Assembly (NCBI RefSeq): GCF_006874425.1
Contig: NZ_VIJZ01000001.1
Coordinates: 682,001 to 746,000 of the forward strand
Direction of reading: 5' to 3'
Source: Paenibacillus ottowii
GTDB lineage: Bacteria > Bacillota > Bacilli > Paenibacillales > Paenibacillaceae
DNA length: 64,000 nucleotides
Both the position numbers and the translations under genes were made by a program. The notes under the pieces are model-generated. The model worked only from the letters and a program-made list of their open reading frames with translations, ran no database searches and had not been told where the DNA came from. Position 1 is the stretch's first letter. The number at the start of each line of letters is the position of its first letter. Shown piece after piece: positions 23,613-29,104 of the stretch.

Positions 23613-24248
23613 TTATTTAAGCTCAAGTTTAACTGAGTATTCTTTTTTATCTTGAGTAGGTTCCATACCGTTACCCTCAATGACATACCATTTCATTTTA
23701 ATCCATTTGATATCAGCAGCATGACCGCGTTTCAGGAACCAAATTATATTCCCATCTTTAATAACGCCTTCTTCAATTTCTCCGCCGATGTGATCAGAGG
23801 TCACCATGTCTGCTTGAACCTGTTCACCAGTAGAGGTAATCAATTCCGCTTGGTCAGGGTATGTAGTGAAAAGTTTTTTAGTGGTGTTTTCAACTTTGAA
23901 TTTCACTCCAACAGCAGAAGCTGTAAGATCATTTGTATTTCCATCTTTAGGAGCGCGGTCAGTAACAACTACTTTTTCAATAGTAGAAGTAACACCATTC
24001 CATGTATCTGTCCATTTTGCATCGTTATAGTAGGTCCAAATGTCGTCGGGCTTTTTCTCTGCTTCAACCGGCGCAGCCCCTTCTTTAGTAGTCGCTGGTT
24101 CAGCAGCCTTAGTTTCTTTAGCTGGTTGGCTTTCTACTTTTGCCTGCGTAGGTGTTTCGTCCTTAATAGCGGTCTTGTCAGCTCCACACCCAGCAAGCAG
24201 GCTAATCGCCGCGATAGCTGCAACCGTGAGACTTAAAGTTTTCTTCAA
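23613..24248 (-). CDS. Prophage-encoded surface lipoprotein
   Basis: A 211-aa lipoprotein: signal peptide MKKTLSLTVAAIAAISLLAG with the lipobox LAGC (Cys21), a Lys/Glu/Pro/Ala linker (about 25-68), then a beta-sandwich-like domain (about 75-211) with VGVKFKVENTTKK typical of DUF4352-like exported proteins. TTG start after AGGAGG seven bases away. It is transcribed away from the agr-like cassette and shares its intergenic region. Likely roles are lysogenic conversion or superinfection exclusion. Confidence 0.85.
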   Translation of the reverse strand: MKKTLSLTVAAIAAISLLAGCGADKTAIKDETPTQAKVESQPAKETKAAEPATTKEGAAPVEAEKKPDDIWTYYNDAKWTDTWNGVTSTIEKVVVTDRAPKDGNTNDLTASAVGVKFKVENTTKKLFTTYPDQAELITSTGEQVQADMVTSDHIGGEIEEGVIKDGNIIWFLKRGHAADIKWIKMKWYVIEGNGMEPTQDKKEYSVKLELK

Positions 24249-24260
24249 CTTACTTCCTCC

Positions 24261-24272
24261 TATTGATCAATA
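24261..24272. repeat. Palindrome in the lipoprotein 5' region
   Basis: TATTGATCAATA, a perfect 12-bp dyad just upstream of the lipoprotein ribosome site. It may be an operator. Confidence 0.35.
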
Positions 24273-24302
24273 ATATATGGATATAGTCTATCAGACCTAG
24301 GA

Positions 24303-24371
24303 AAATATTTCTACAAAAACATGAAATACTTCCCAATTTGGCTTGAGCAAAACCGCCGAAAATCGTATATT
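24303..24371 (+). promoter_or_regulatory. Promoter of the agr-like operon with LytTR-type direct repeat
   Basis: Promoter TTGAGC (24343-24348), 17-bp spacer, TATATT (24366-24371). Upstream are AAATATTTC (24303-24311) and AAATACTTC (24324-24332), eight of nine bases alike, period 21 bp with a 12-bp spacer, ending ten bases before the -35. LytTR proteins such as AgrA bind 9-bp direct repeats with this spacing next to weak -35 elements, so the stand-alone LytTR protein at 25714 may act here. Confidence 0.55.
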
Positions 24372-24411
24372 TACAGGGGAAGAAAGAAAAAATGCAGAGG
24401 ATGAGTAGTAG

Positions 24412-25041
24412 ATGTGGGATACGTCTATGTTTATAACTTTTTCAGTGGTTGAGAGTTTTGCGGCTTTTGTATTGACGTTGACTATTTTTAGGTTAAAAGC
24501 TTTGGACTTCCAATGGCAGGCCTTAGTAGTGACTCTACTAATGTCGTGCCAAAGTTTCGTTCTGCGGGAAGAATTACAATTGGCTTTTCTGGCTCCAGTA
24601 ATAAACATACTGTTAATGGTGCTACTAATAACAACGATAGTTAAAGTACCGCTGATATGGTCTTGTATACTGTCGGTGACTGGTTTTTTTGTCTATACAC
24701 TGTTCCAAACAATACTCTTATTGCTTATGTACTCTGATGTACCTATGAGCGAATTACAAGGGGGATCGGCAAAGGGGTCTTTGTTACAAGCCGTGACCAG
24801 TGCAGTCGTGTTGATCGTATCAGGACTGCTTTATAAATTCGGAATAGGTTTTATAGCCCCGTTTGACAAACTACGAATTAAATGGGAACAGAACATTGTC
24901 ATTATCGTAATCATAGGAGCGCTGGCAACCCTGACAGTAATAGCGTATGTAAACGATGTATGGCTTAATATAGCCTATTTTGCACTGGCAGCGGGGATGT
25001 TTCTATATTACGCGCTGCGGAAGGAGAGAGAATATGATTGA
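24412..25041 (+). CDS. AgrC-sensor-like membrane protein lacking a kinase domain
   Basis: A 209-aa polytopic protein with six or seven membrane segments (about 5-26, 34-50, 56-77, 82-107, 123-146, 161-180, 184-201). This is the size and pattern of the N-terminal sensor half of AgrC-type histidine kinases. The chain ends at LRKEREYD with no H-box or ATPase domain, and the next gene starts before its stop, so it is not a simple truncation with a lost remainder. It probably binds the peptide signal and controls the LytTR protein directly, as in HdrM/BrsM-type systems. First gene of the operon. Confidence 0.65.
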   Translation: MWDTSMFITFSVVESFAAFVLTLTIFRLKALDFQWQALVVTLLMSCQSFVLREELQLAFLAPVINILLMVLLITTIVKVPLIWSCILSVTGFFVYTLFQTILLLLMYSDVPMSELQGGSAKGSLLQAVTSAVVLIVSGLLYKFGIGFIAPFDKLRIKWEQNIVIIVIIGALATLTVIAYVNDVWLNIAYFALAAGMFLYYALRKEREYD

Positions 25042-25576
25042 GCCATTATCCTTACGAATGGCGCAACATATCAAAAGTGTTGTACCAGACCATCCGGCCT
25101 CAGTGCCAGTATTACAGCATGCATTGGCTGTCTTATTGAATATGGTGTTTATTACGGGCTTGACCCTCGTTATATCGGTTTTTACAGGCCGCACGAGGGA
25201 AGTGGTGACGATTATGGCGGCATTCGCCTTTCTCCGTCAAATGACTGGAGGTATACACCTTAAAAGTGGCATGGGCTGTGTAGCTGTTTCCACACTGTTG
25301 TTTACTGGCTTATCGTTCATCAGCTTGGATCACAACTGGACGATAGGTGCAACATTGGTCAGTATGCTTTTAATTCTAGCTTTTGCACCAGCGGGAATCG
25401 AAAACCAAACACGTATACCACCAAAATACTTTCCGTTGCTTAAAGTGCTGGCCTTGTGTGTGGTTGGGCTCAATTTTTACTTTGCTGATCCAATTACGGC
25501 AGTGAGCTTTTTGTCACAAACCATACTGTTAATTAACTTTAGGATAGGAGGTGAAACAACACATGAAGAAGCTTAA
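25034..25576 (+). CDS. agrB: AgrB-like cysteine peptidase
   Basis: A 180-aa membrane endopeptidase that cuts and cyclises the AgrD-like peptide. The key motif RQMTGGIHLKSGMGC holds the catalytic His75 and Cys82, and several membrane helices surround it (about 28-50, 58-70, 84-95, 105-120, 137-155, 158-170). ATG 25034 follows AAGGAGAGAG and overlaps the upstream stop by eight bases. A longer frame from 24980 is the out-of-frame end of the previous gene. Its stop overlaps the AgrD-like gene. Confidence 0.92.
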   Translation: MIEPLSLRMAQHIKSVVPDHPASVPVLQHALAVLLNMVFITGLTLVISVFTGRTREVVTIMAAFAFLRQMTGGIHLKSGMGCVAVSTLLFTGLSFISLDHNWTIGATLVSMLLILAFAPAGIENQTRIPPKYFPLLKVLALCVVGLNFYFADPITAVSFLSQTILLINFRIGGETTHEEA

Positions 25577-25700
25577 CATTAAAAGAAGCACCTACTACGC
25601 CCTGGCTACTTGCTTATCATCGTTTGCTGTAATGACTGTTGTGGTGGCTAGTTTATTTTACGTATACAATCCAAAGCCGCCAAAGGAACTAATGAAATAA
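25563..25700 (+). CDS. agrD: AgrD-like signal propeptide with Ser in the ring position
   Basis: A 45-aa peptide, ATG 25563 ten bases after AGGAGGTG (25545-25552), overlapping the agrB end by 14 bases. It has a basic N-terminal leader (KKLNIKRS), a hydrophobic segment (about 11-34) and the hallmark tail YNPKPPKELMK. Aligning PKEL with PKEL of Staphylococcus aureus AgrD places Ser30 where the thiolactone Cys lies, giving the ring Ser-Leu-Phe-Tyr-Val (30-34). Ser at this place is known from the S. intermedius group and yields a lactone. Cys17 is too far upstream. Confidence 0.85.
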   Translation: MKKLNIKRSTYYALATCLSSFAVMTVVVASLFYVYNPKPPKELMK

Positions 25701-25713
25701 GCTTGGAGGACAC

Positions 25714-26088
25714 ATGATAATTTCAGTCACCGTGGAGCACGACAGGGGCCCAAAACTACTGGATGTGGGTACGATCCTCTTTATTGAGAGCCAGAGCAGC
25801 ATCCAACGTATCGCAATGCATACGTTTGACGGCGTTTTTTACACAGTTGGACCATTGGGATATTGGGAAATGCTATTTAATAGCGAAGGGTACAGATTTT
25901 ACAATGTTGATCGTTCCTACACTATAAATGTAGATGAACTGACGGGGATAAACGAAAACTTGAAACTTGCTGAATTTCAAAGTAGCCAGAGCTACAAAAA
26001 AATGACCTGCACAATGGCAGGTCTGAGATATAAAAAAATAGCTGCAGCTTTGGCGAGATTAAAGCCAGATATTATATTTTATAATTAG
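25714..26088 (+). CDS. Stand-alone LytTR-type DNA-binding regulator
   Basis: A 124-aa protein that is one LytTR domain: DVGTILFIESQSSIQRIAMHTFDG, then GYRFYNVDRSYTINVDELTGI (about 58-80), matching the conserved 'F..v.RSy.VN...I' core of AgrA/LytR DNA-binding domains. No receiver domain precedes it. ATG after GGAGG, 13 bases from the agrD stop. Last gene of the operon. It probably binds the direct repeat at 24303-24332, and its activity would be set by the membrane protein. Confidence 0.8.
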   Translation: MIISVTVEHDRGPKLLDVGTILFIESQSSIQRIAMHTFDGVFYTVGPLGYWEMLFNSEGYRFYNVDRSYTINVDELTGINENLKLAEFQSSQSYKKMTCTMAGLRYKKIAAALARLKPDIIFYN

Positions 26089-26091
26089 TAG

Positions 26092-26123
26092 AGAGCCGCT
26101 AGGTTAACAGCGGCTCTTTTTTT
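26092..26123 (+). terminator. Terminator of the agr-like operon
   Basis: Nine-base stem AGAGCCGCT (26092-26100) / AGCGGCTCT (26109-26117) then a T-run to 26123. Confidence 0.9.
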
Positions 26124-26163
26124 ATGGAACATGTAACTATAACATATGTCTTAAGTAGGATGC

Positions 26164-26283
26164 TGTCGAAACTTGTTGTCGAAACTGTAAAATTCATATA
26201 TGAATTTGCTTTTACAAATGAGAGTATTTGGGATTTAATAAAAACATAAACCAGTCATTTGTTTGTTACCCATATGGGTGACA
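26164..26283. promoter_or_regulatory. Repeat cluster between agr-like operon and HTH gene
   Basis: About 185 bases without a convincing gene (26124-26308) that hold direct repeat TGTCGAAACT (26164-26173, 26177-26186), perfect palindrome AAATTCATATATGAATTT (26190-26207) and near-perfect palindrome TGTTACCCATATGGGTGACA (26264-26283). The density of dyads suggests regulator-binding sites, but there is no clear promoter. Confidence 0.4.
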
Positions 26284-26308
26284 ATAAGGCTGTGGGGGAG
26301 CAGAAAAA

Positions 26309-26536
26309 CTACTCCACCTGCTTGCGGACGACTTCAAGTACATATAGGTCGGTGATTCTGCAGTTAAGTCGATAAGCTGCATTAAAGGCGAATTCAAGGG
26401 ACATTTTACGTTCTCCAGTTATTAGCTTATTGACGAATTGCCTTGAAACCCCCATTACTCTAGCAAAATCAGCCTGATTCATTTTGTTCTCTTCAAGTCG
26501 CTCCAGCAAGAGGCAAGCCCCAAGCCGGTAATCCAT
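26309..26536 (-). CDS. XRE-family HTH regulator
   Basis: A 75-aa protein with an HTH_3 domain: ENKMNQADFARVMGVSRQFVNKLITGERKMSLEFAFNAAYRLN (about 15-58). ATG at 26536 after AGGAGA. Single gene on the minus strand next to the agr-like operon. The HigA/antitoxin-like layout (MNQADFARVMGVSRQFVNKLITGERK) is notable, but no toxin partner is next to it. It may be a second repressor. Confidence 0.85.
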   Translation of the reverse strand: MDYRLGACLLLERLEENKMNQADFARVMGVSRQFVNKLITGERKMSLEFAFNAAYRLNCRITDLYVLEVVRKQVE

Positions 26537-26572
26537 ACGGGTCTCCTCTCTATGTATTCCATTTTAATCAAG

Positions 26573-26607
26573 TGTTCGTATTTTTGTTCGTATTTTTGTG
26601 GTATACT
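26573..26607 (+). promoter_or_regulatory. Promoter with tandem 12-bp repeats upstream of 46-aa gene
   Basis: TGTTCGTATTTT twice head-to-tail (26573-26584, 26585-26596), then extended -10 TGG-TATACT (26599-26607). No standard -35 at 17 bp, since the repeats occupy that place. It lies between divergent genes (HTH at 26536 and the 46-aa gene), so the HTH protein may bind the repeats. Confidence 0.5.
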
Positions 26608-26656
26608 GATTCCAACCTCTCAAAAACGGACGTCATTTAATTTAGGAGTGTTGTTT

Positions 26657-26797
26657 ATGGATTCAAAAATTGATTTGAAATGTTACTTAGAAATGTTACA
26701 TAACCAATATCAAGGGATTGACACAACGGAAGTTGAACAGCGTTTAGAAGAGATCATTTCTTCCAACGTTTTAGAGCTGCCTCCAGAAGTTCGATAA
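26657..26797 (+). CDS. 46-aa protein convergent with the repressor gene
   Basis: ATG 26657 follows TTAGGAGTG at good spacing. The product is soluble and helical (MDSKIDLKCYLEML... VEQRLEEIISSNVLELPPEVR). Its 3' 44 bases overlap, tail to tail, the end of the repressor gene on the other strand. Unknown function. The arrangement suggests transcription interference with the repressor or a small partner protein. Confidence 0.55.
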   Translation: MDSKIDLKCYLEMLHNQYQGIDTTEVEQRLEEIISSNVLELPPEVR

Positions 26798-27143
26798 TAT
26801 CGTCAGCTTCTTCTTTACTCAGGTCATGACCTTTATAGCTCAATTTGTACTGGTTTAGTCTCTCTATAGGTATTTCAGCCAACTCCGATTCTTCGTGACT
26901 ATCGGGGTTGTTTGCATTTTTACCAATTTCAAATTGATTAACATCTGTTACTCCAATTAGATAATCAACAGTGGTTTGATATAAATTAGCCAATTTCCCG
27001 GCTATTTCGGTTGTTAATCGTCGTTCCCCTTTTTCAATATCGTAATAGTATTGAGGCGTAATCCCTAAAGCCTTCGCAACTGCTATACCGCTCATTTTCT
27101 TCTCTTTTCTTATTCTTTTTAATCTACTATCCGCACCAGACAT
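26754..27143 (-). CDS. CI-like lysogeny repressor
   Basis: A 129-aa protein: N-terminal HTH_3 (RLKRIRKEKKMSGIAVAKALGITPQYYYDIEKGERRLTTEIAGKLANLYQTT, about 6-57), acidic linker and C-terminal helical part (LSKEEADDIIELLEAALKRW). No S24 peptidase domain, so it is unlikely to self-cleave; release may come through the antirepressor. ATG 27143 has AAGGAGC upstream; a frame extending to 27239 crosses operator DNA and is rejected. Faces the Cro-like gene across five operators. Confidence 0.88.
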   Translation of the reverse strand: MSGADSRLKRIRKEKKMSGIAVAKALGITPQYYYDIEKGERRLTTEIAGKLANLYQTTVDYLIGVTDVNQFEIGKNANNPDSHEESELAEIPIERLNQYKLSYKGHDLSKEEADDIIELLEAALKRWKK

Positions 27144-27165
27144 TAGTTTACCGCTCCTTCTATTT

Positions 27166-27331
27166 AAGCATTTTGCTGTAATGATAATAACATTCCCCAT
27201 GTTTTTAAACAATAAGCAAAATGCTGAAAAAATGAGCAATTTGAAGCATAATGCTGATAATATCAGAGAAATGCTCCATATTTAAGCATAATGCTTAAAT
27301 TTGCTCATTTACATATGTAAGCATAATGCTT
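27166..27331. promoter_or_regulatory. Lysogeny operator array (five AAGCATAATGCTT sites)
   Basis: Sites at 27166-27178, 27214-27226, 27244-27256, 27284-27296 and 27319-27331, consensus palindrome AAGCA-n3-TGCTT. Two perfect copies lie nearest the Cro-like gene and weaker ones (ending TGCTG) nearer the repressor gene. Half-sites occur near 27233 and 27270. This grading suggests ordered occupancy as in lambda-type switches. Confidence 0.85.
27184..27212 (-). promoter_or_regulatory. Repressor maintenance promoter
   Basis: Minus-strand TTGTTT (27212-27207), 17-bp spacer, TATTAT (27189-27184). One operator lies at the start point (27166-27178), one just upstream of the -35 (27214-27226), consistent with self-regulation. 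Confidence 0.7.
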
Positions 27332-27336
27332 ATTAT
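27308..27336 (+). promoter_or_regulatory. Early lytic promoter
   Basis: TTTACA (27308-27313), 17-bp spacer, TATTAT (27331-27336), with a perfect operator (27319-27331) filling the spacer. Repressor binding would block it. Confidence 0.7.
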
Positions 27337-27358
27337 TTAGTCATGGAGGTGAACAACA

Positions 27359-27553
27359 ATGAATTTCACAGAAGCTGTTGAGGCTGCTATGGAAGCAAAG
27401 GGAATGAGTAAAGCTGACTTAGCCCGGGCCACACACCGAAGTTACCAGTACATTAGTGATTTATTAAAAGGTGAGCGGAGGTGGCATGAAGGCATTATCA
27501 ACGAGGTCTGCGCTGCTCTCGGTATTCAAATTGAGTTCAATCATCAGCCTTAA
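27359..27553 (+). CDS. Cro-like HTH protein
   Basis: A 64-aa HTH domain protein: EAKGMSKADLARATHRSYQYISDLLKGERRWHEGIINEVCAALGI. ATG after GGAGGTG (27345-27351). It lies opposite the repressor across the operators and is the first gene of the early lytic direction, as Cro is. Confidence 0.82.
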   Translation: MNFTEAVEAAMEAKGMSKADLARATHRSYQYISDLLKGERRWHEGIINEVCAALGIQIEFNHQP

Positions 27554-27588
27554 CTATCAGTGACCAAATTATACAAGGGAGCCACAAT

Positions 27589-27636
27589 ATGAACATAATT
27601 AGCTTTGTATTCAGTAGGGAGGGAAGGCATGGATAA
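27589..27636 (+). CDS. 15-codon leader ORF before the antirepressor
   Basis: ATG 27589 with AAGGGAG at 27576-27582, encoding a 15-residue peptide (MNIISFVFSREGRHG) whose end overlaps the antirepressor start by eight bases. It could couple or pace translation of the antirepressor. It may be chance. Confidence 0.3.
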   Translation: MNIISFVFSREGRHG

Positions 27637-28399
27637 CATTCAACCAATTGAACAAAAAATGGTTCCTTTCAATGGAACTGAATTGCTTGGAGTCAAAGCG
27701 AATGATGGGAAGGTTTATATCGGAGTCTCATATGTTTGTAATGGAATTGGTCTAAGTGAAAAACAAAAGGATCGGCAAGTAAGCAATATTCAGGAAGATG
27801 CCACTCTAAAACAGGGGGCAAAAAAACTACCCCTCAAATTTGGGGGGCAGCAAAGAGAGGTGCTAGGGATTGAGCTTGACTATCTACCGCTCTGGCTTGC
27901 GAAAATCTCTATCACACCCAATATGCAAGTAAACCAACCGGAAGTTGCGGATAAGTTGGTTCAATACCAATTGAAAGCCAAAGATATTTTGGCAGAGGCA
28001 TTTATTCCAAAGGGGTTTGACTTTGATAGCCTTAGTCCTGAACTTAAAGCCATTTTTATAACAGATGCCAAGGTTCAACAGCTTGATTCTCGCGTGGAAC
28101 ATCTGGAAAATCACACCACTATTGACTATGGTCAACAACGCGAATTAAGGAAAGCAGGCAATGCCAGAATCGTCGGACTGCTTGGCGGAAAGAAATCGGC
28201 CGCCTACAAGAATAGTAGCCTACGCAATAAAGCTTATCAGGCTATGTGGAATGACTATCAAGACTTTTTTGGGATCAACTCTTACAGCAATACTTTCACG
28301 AAGGATTTTGACCGTGGATTGCAATATGTCCCACATTGGACTCCACCTAATAACCTTATGAGGGAGATTGAAGAAGCTAATGGACAAACATTGTTCTGA
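27629..28399 (+). CDS. Phage antirepressor (P22_AR_N + ORF6C)
   Basis: A 256-aa protein expected to bind and inactivate the lysogeny repressor, helping induction. Residues about 8-115 (VPFNGTELLGVKANDGKVYIGVSYVCNGIGLSEKQKDRQVSNI, then LDYLPLWLAKI) are the P22_AR_N-type domain. Residues about 140-250 (LDSRVEHLENHTTIDYGQQRELRKAGNARI) form the ORF6C domain. ATG 27629 after GGGAGGGAAGG. Because the repressor has no cleavable domain, this gene is probably central to switching. Confidence 0.9.
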   Translation: MDNIQPIEQKMVPFNGTELLGVKANDGKVYIGVSYVCNGIGLSEKQKDRQVSNIQEDATLKQGAKKLPLKFGGQQREVLGIELDYLPLWLAKISITPNMQVNQPEVADKLVQYQLKAKDILAEAFIPKGFDFDSLSPELKAIFITDAKVQQLDSRVEHLENHTTIDYGQQRELRKAGNARIVGLLGGKKSAAYKNSSLRNKAYQAMWNDYQDFFGINSYSNTFTKDFDRGLQYVPHWTPPNNLMREIEEANGQTLF

Positions 28400-28496
28400 T
28401 TTATCATTACCAGAACTGGCCCGTATGTGGTTTGGTAATCCGTTACAACATGCCGTACTTGTCAAAAACCTAATCAGAAAGGAACGAAACAAATGA
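28380..28496 (+). CDS. 38-aa coupled small protein
   Basis: ATG 28380 starts inside the antirepressor 3' end and the TGA overlaps the ATG of the next gene (ATGA). Product MDKHCSDLSLPELARMW... ends in a basic helix (LVKNLIRKERNK). The ribosome site is weak. The two-sided overlap suggests translational coupling. Confidence 0.45.
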   Translation: MDKHCSDLSLPELARMWFGNPLQHAVLVKNLIRKERNK

Positions 28497-29104
28497 ATAA
28501 AAATTATGAGAATATGGGGAAAAAGTACGACAAATTACAATCAGCTAGCCATGGGATCTTAGAACGTTTTATCGAAGCTGGTACAGAAGGTGATTTTAAA
28601 ACTCGTGAACGAAAGGCATGGACCCAAAATATTATTATTTCTAAAATGAAAGCCCGGATTTTGGATGATATGATTTCCAAAGCCAAAAAAATCATAAAAA
28701 CAATTGATGAAATTAGAGTCATGCGGAATGATCCTTACTATGAACAGGATGATTACATTTTCATGCAATCTTGCTTAATGGAATGTGAAGATCACGCTCG
28801 CCATAATGCCAAATACGTTCTTGAATATGCTATGTACGTAGATGAGACAAGTGGTTATTACAGTGAAGCGGAAATTCGCAGTATGTTATCAATCGGTTAT
28901 GAGGATTGGAAACGCTGGGTAGATCGAAATAAACCGTTAATGTCGATGTTGGTCACGAAGGTAGGAAATGAACCTTTAACCCATCATTGTATGGATTATA
29001 TGATGGATGAATTAACGAAAAATCCCCAAACTCGGGAAATGATGCGGAGAAAGACAGAAGAGTTATTTGGCCCGTTTATGGATTTTGAAGGTGGCGACCT
29101 ATGA
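28493..29104 (+). CDS. Hypothetical early protein (203 aa)
   Basis: Unrecognised helical, charged protein (ARILDDMISKAKKIIKTIDEIRVMRNDPYYEQDDYIFMQ; C-terminal MMRRKTEELFGPFMDF). ATG after AAAGGAACG. The stop overlaps the following ATG by four bases. Early operon position suggests host takeover or regulation, but nothing in the sequence proves it. Confidence 0.8.
   Translation: MNKNYENMGKKYDKLQSASHGILERFIEAGTEGDFKTRERKAWTQNIIISKMKARILDDMISKAKKIIKTIDEIRVMRNDPYYEQDDYIFMQSCLMECEDHARHNAKYVLEYAMYVDETSGYYSEAEIRSMLSIGYEDWKRWVDRNKPLMSMLVTKVGNEPLTHHCMDYMMDELTKNPQTREMMRRKTEELFGPFMDFEGGDL

Noticed and set aside
23652-24236. 194-aa plus-strand frame
   Set aside because: Exact antisense of the lipoprotein gene, with no ribosome site and Cys/Phe/Ser-rich shadow composition.
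25609-25615. Cys17 of the AgrD-like peptide as the ring residue
   Set aside because: It lies inside the hydrophobic leader, about 18 residues before the cleavage region; Ser30 is in register with known AgrD peptides.
26124-26249. 41-aa frame after the quorum operon terminator
   Set aside because: It starts in the terminator T-run and has no ribosome site.
24261-26536. Arbitrium (AimR-AimP-AimX) system
   Set aside because: No TPR-type AimR and no AimP-like secreted prepeptide; the genes are clearly AgrB/AgrD/LytTR types.
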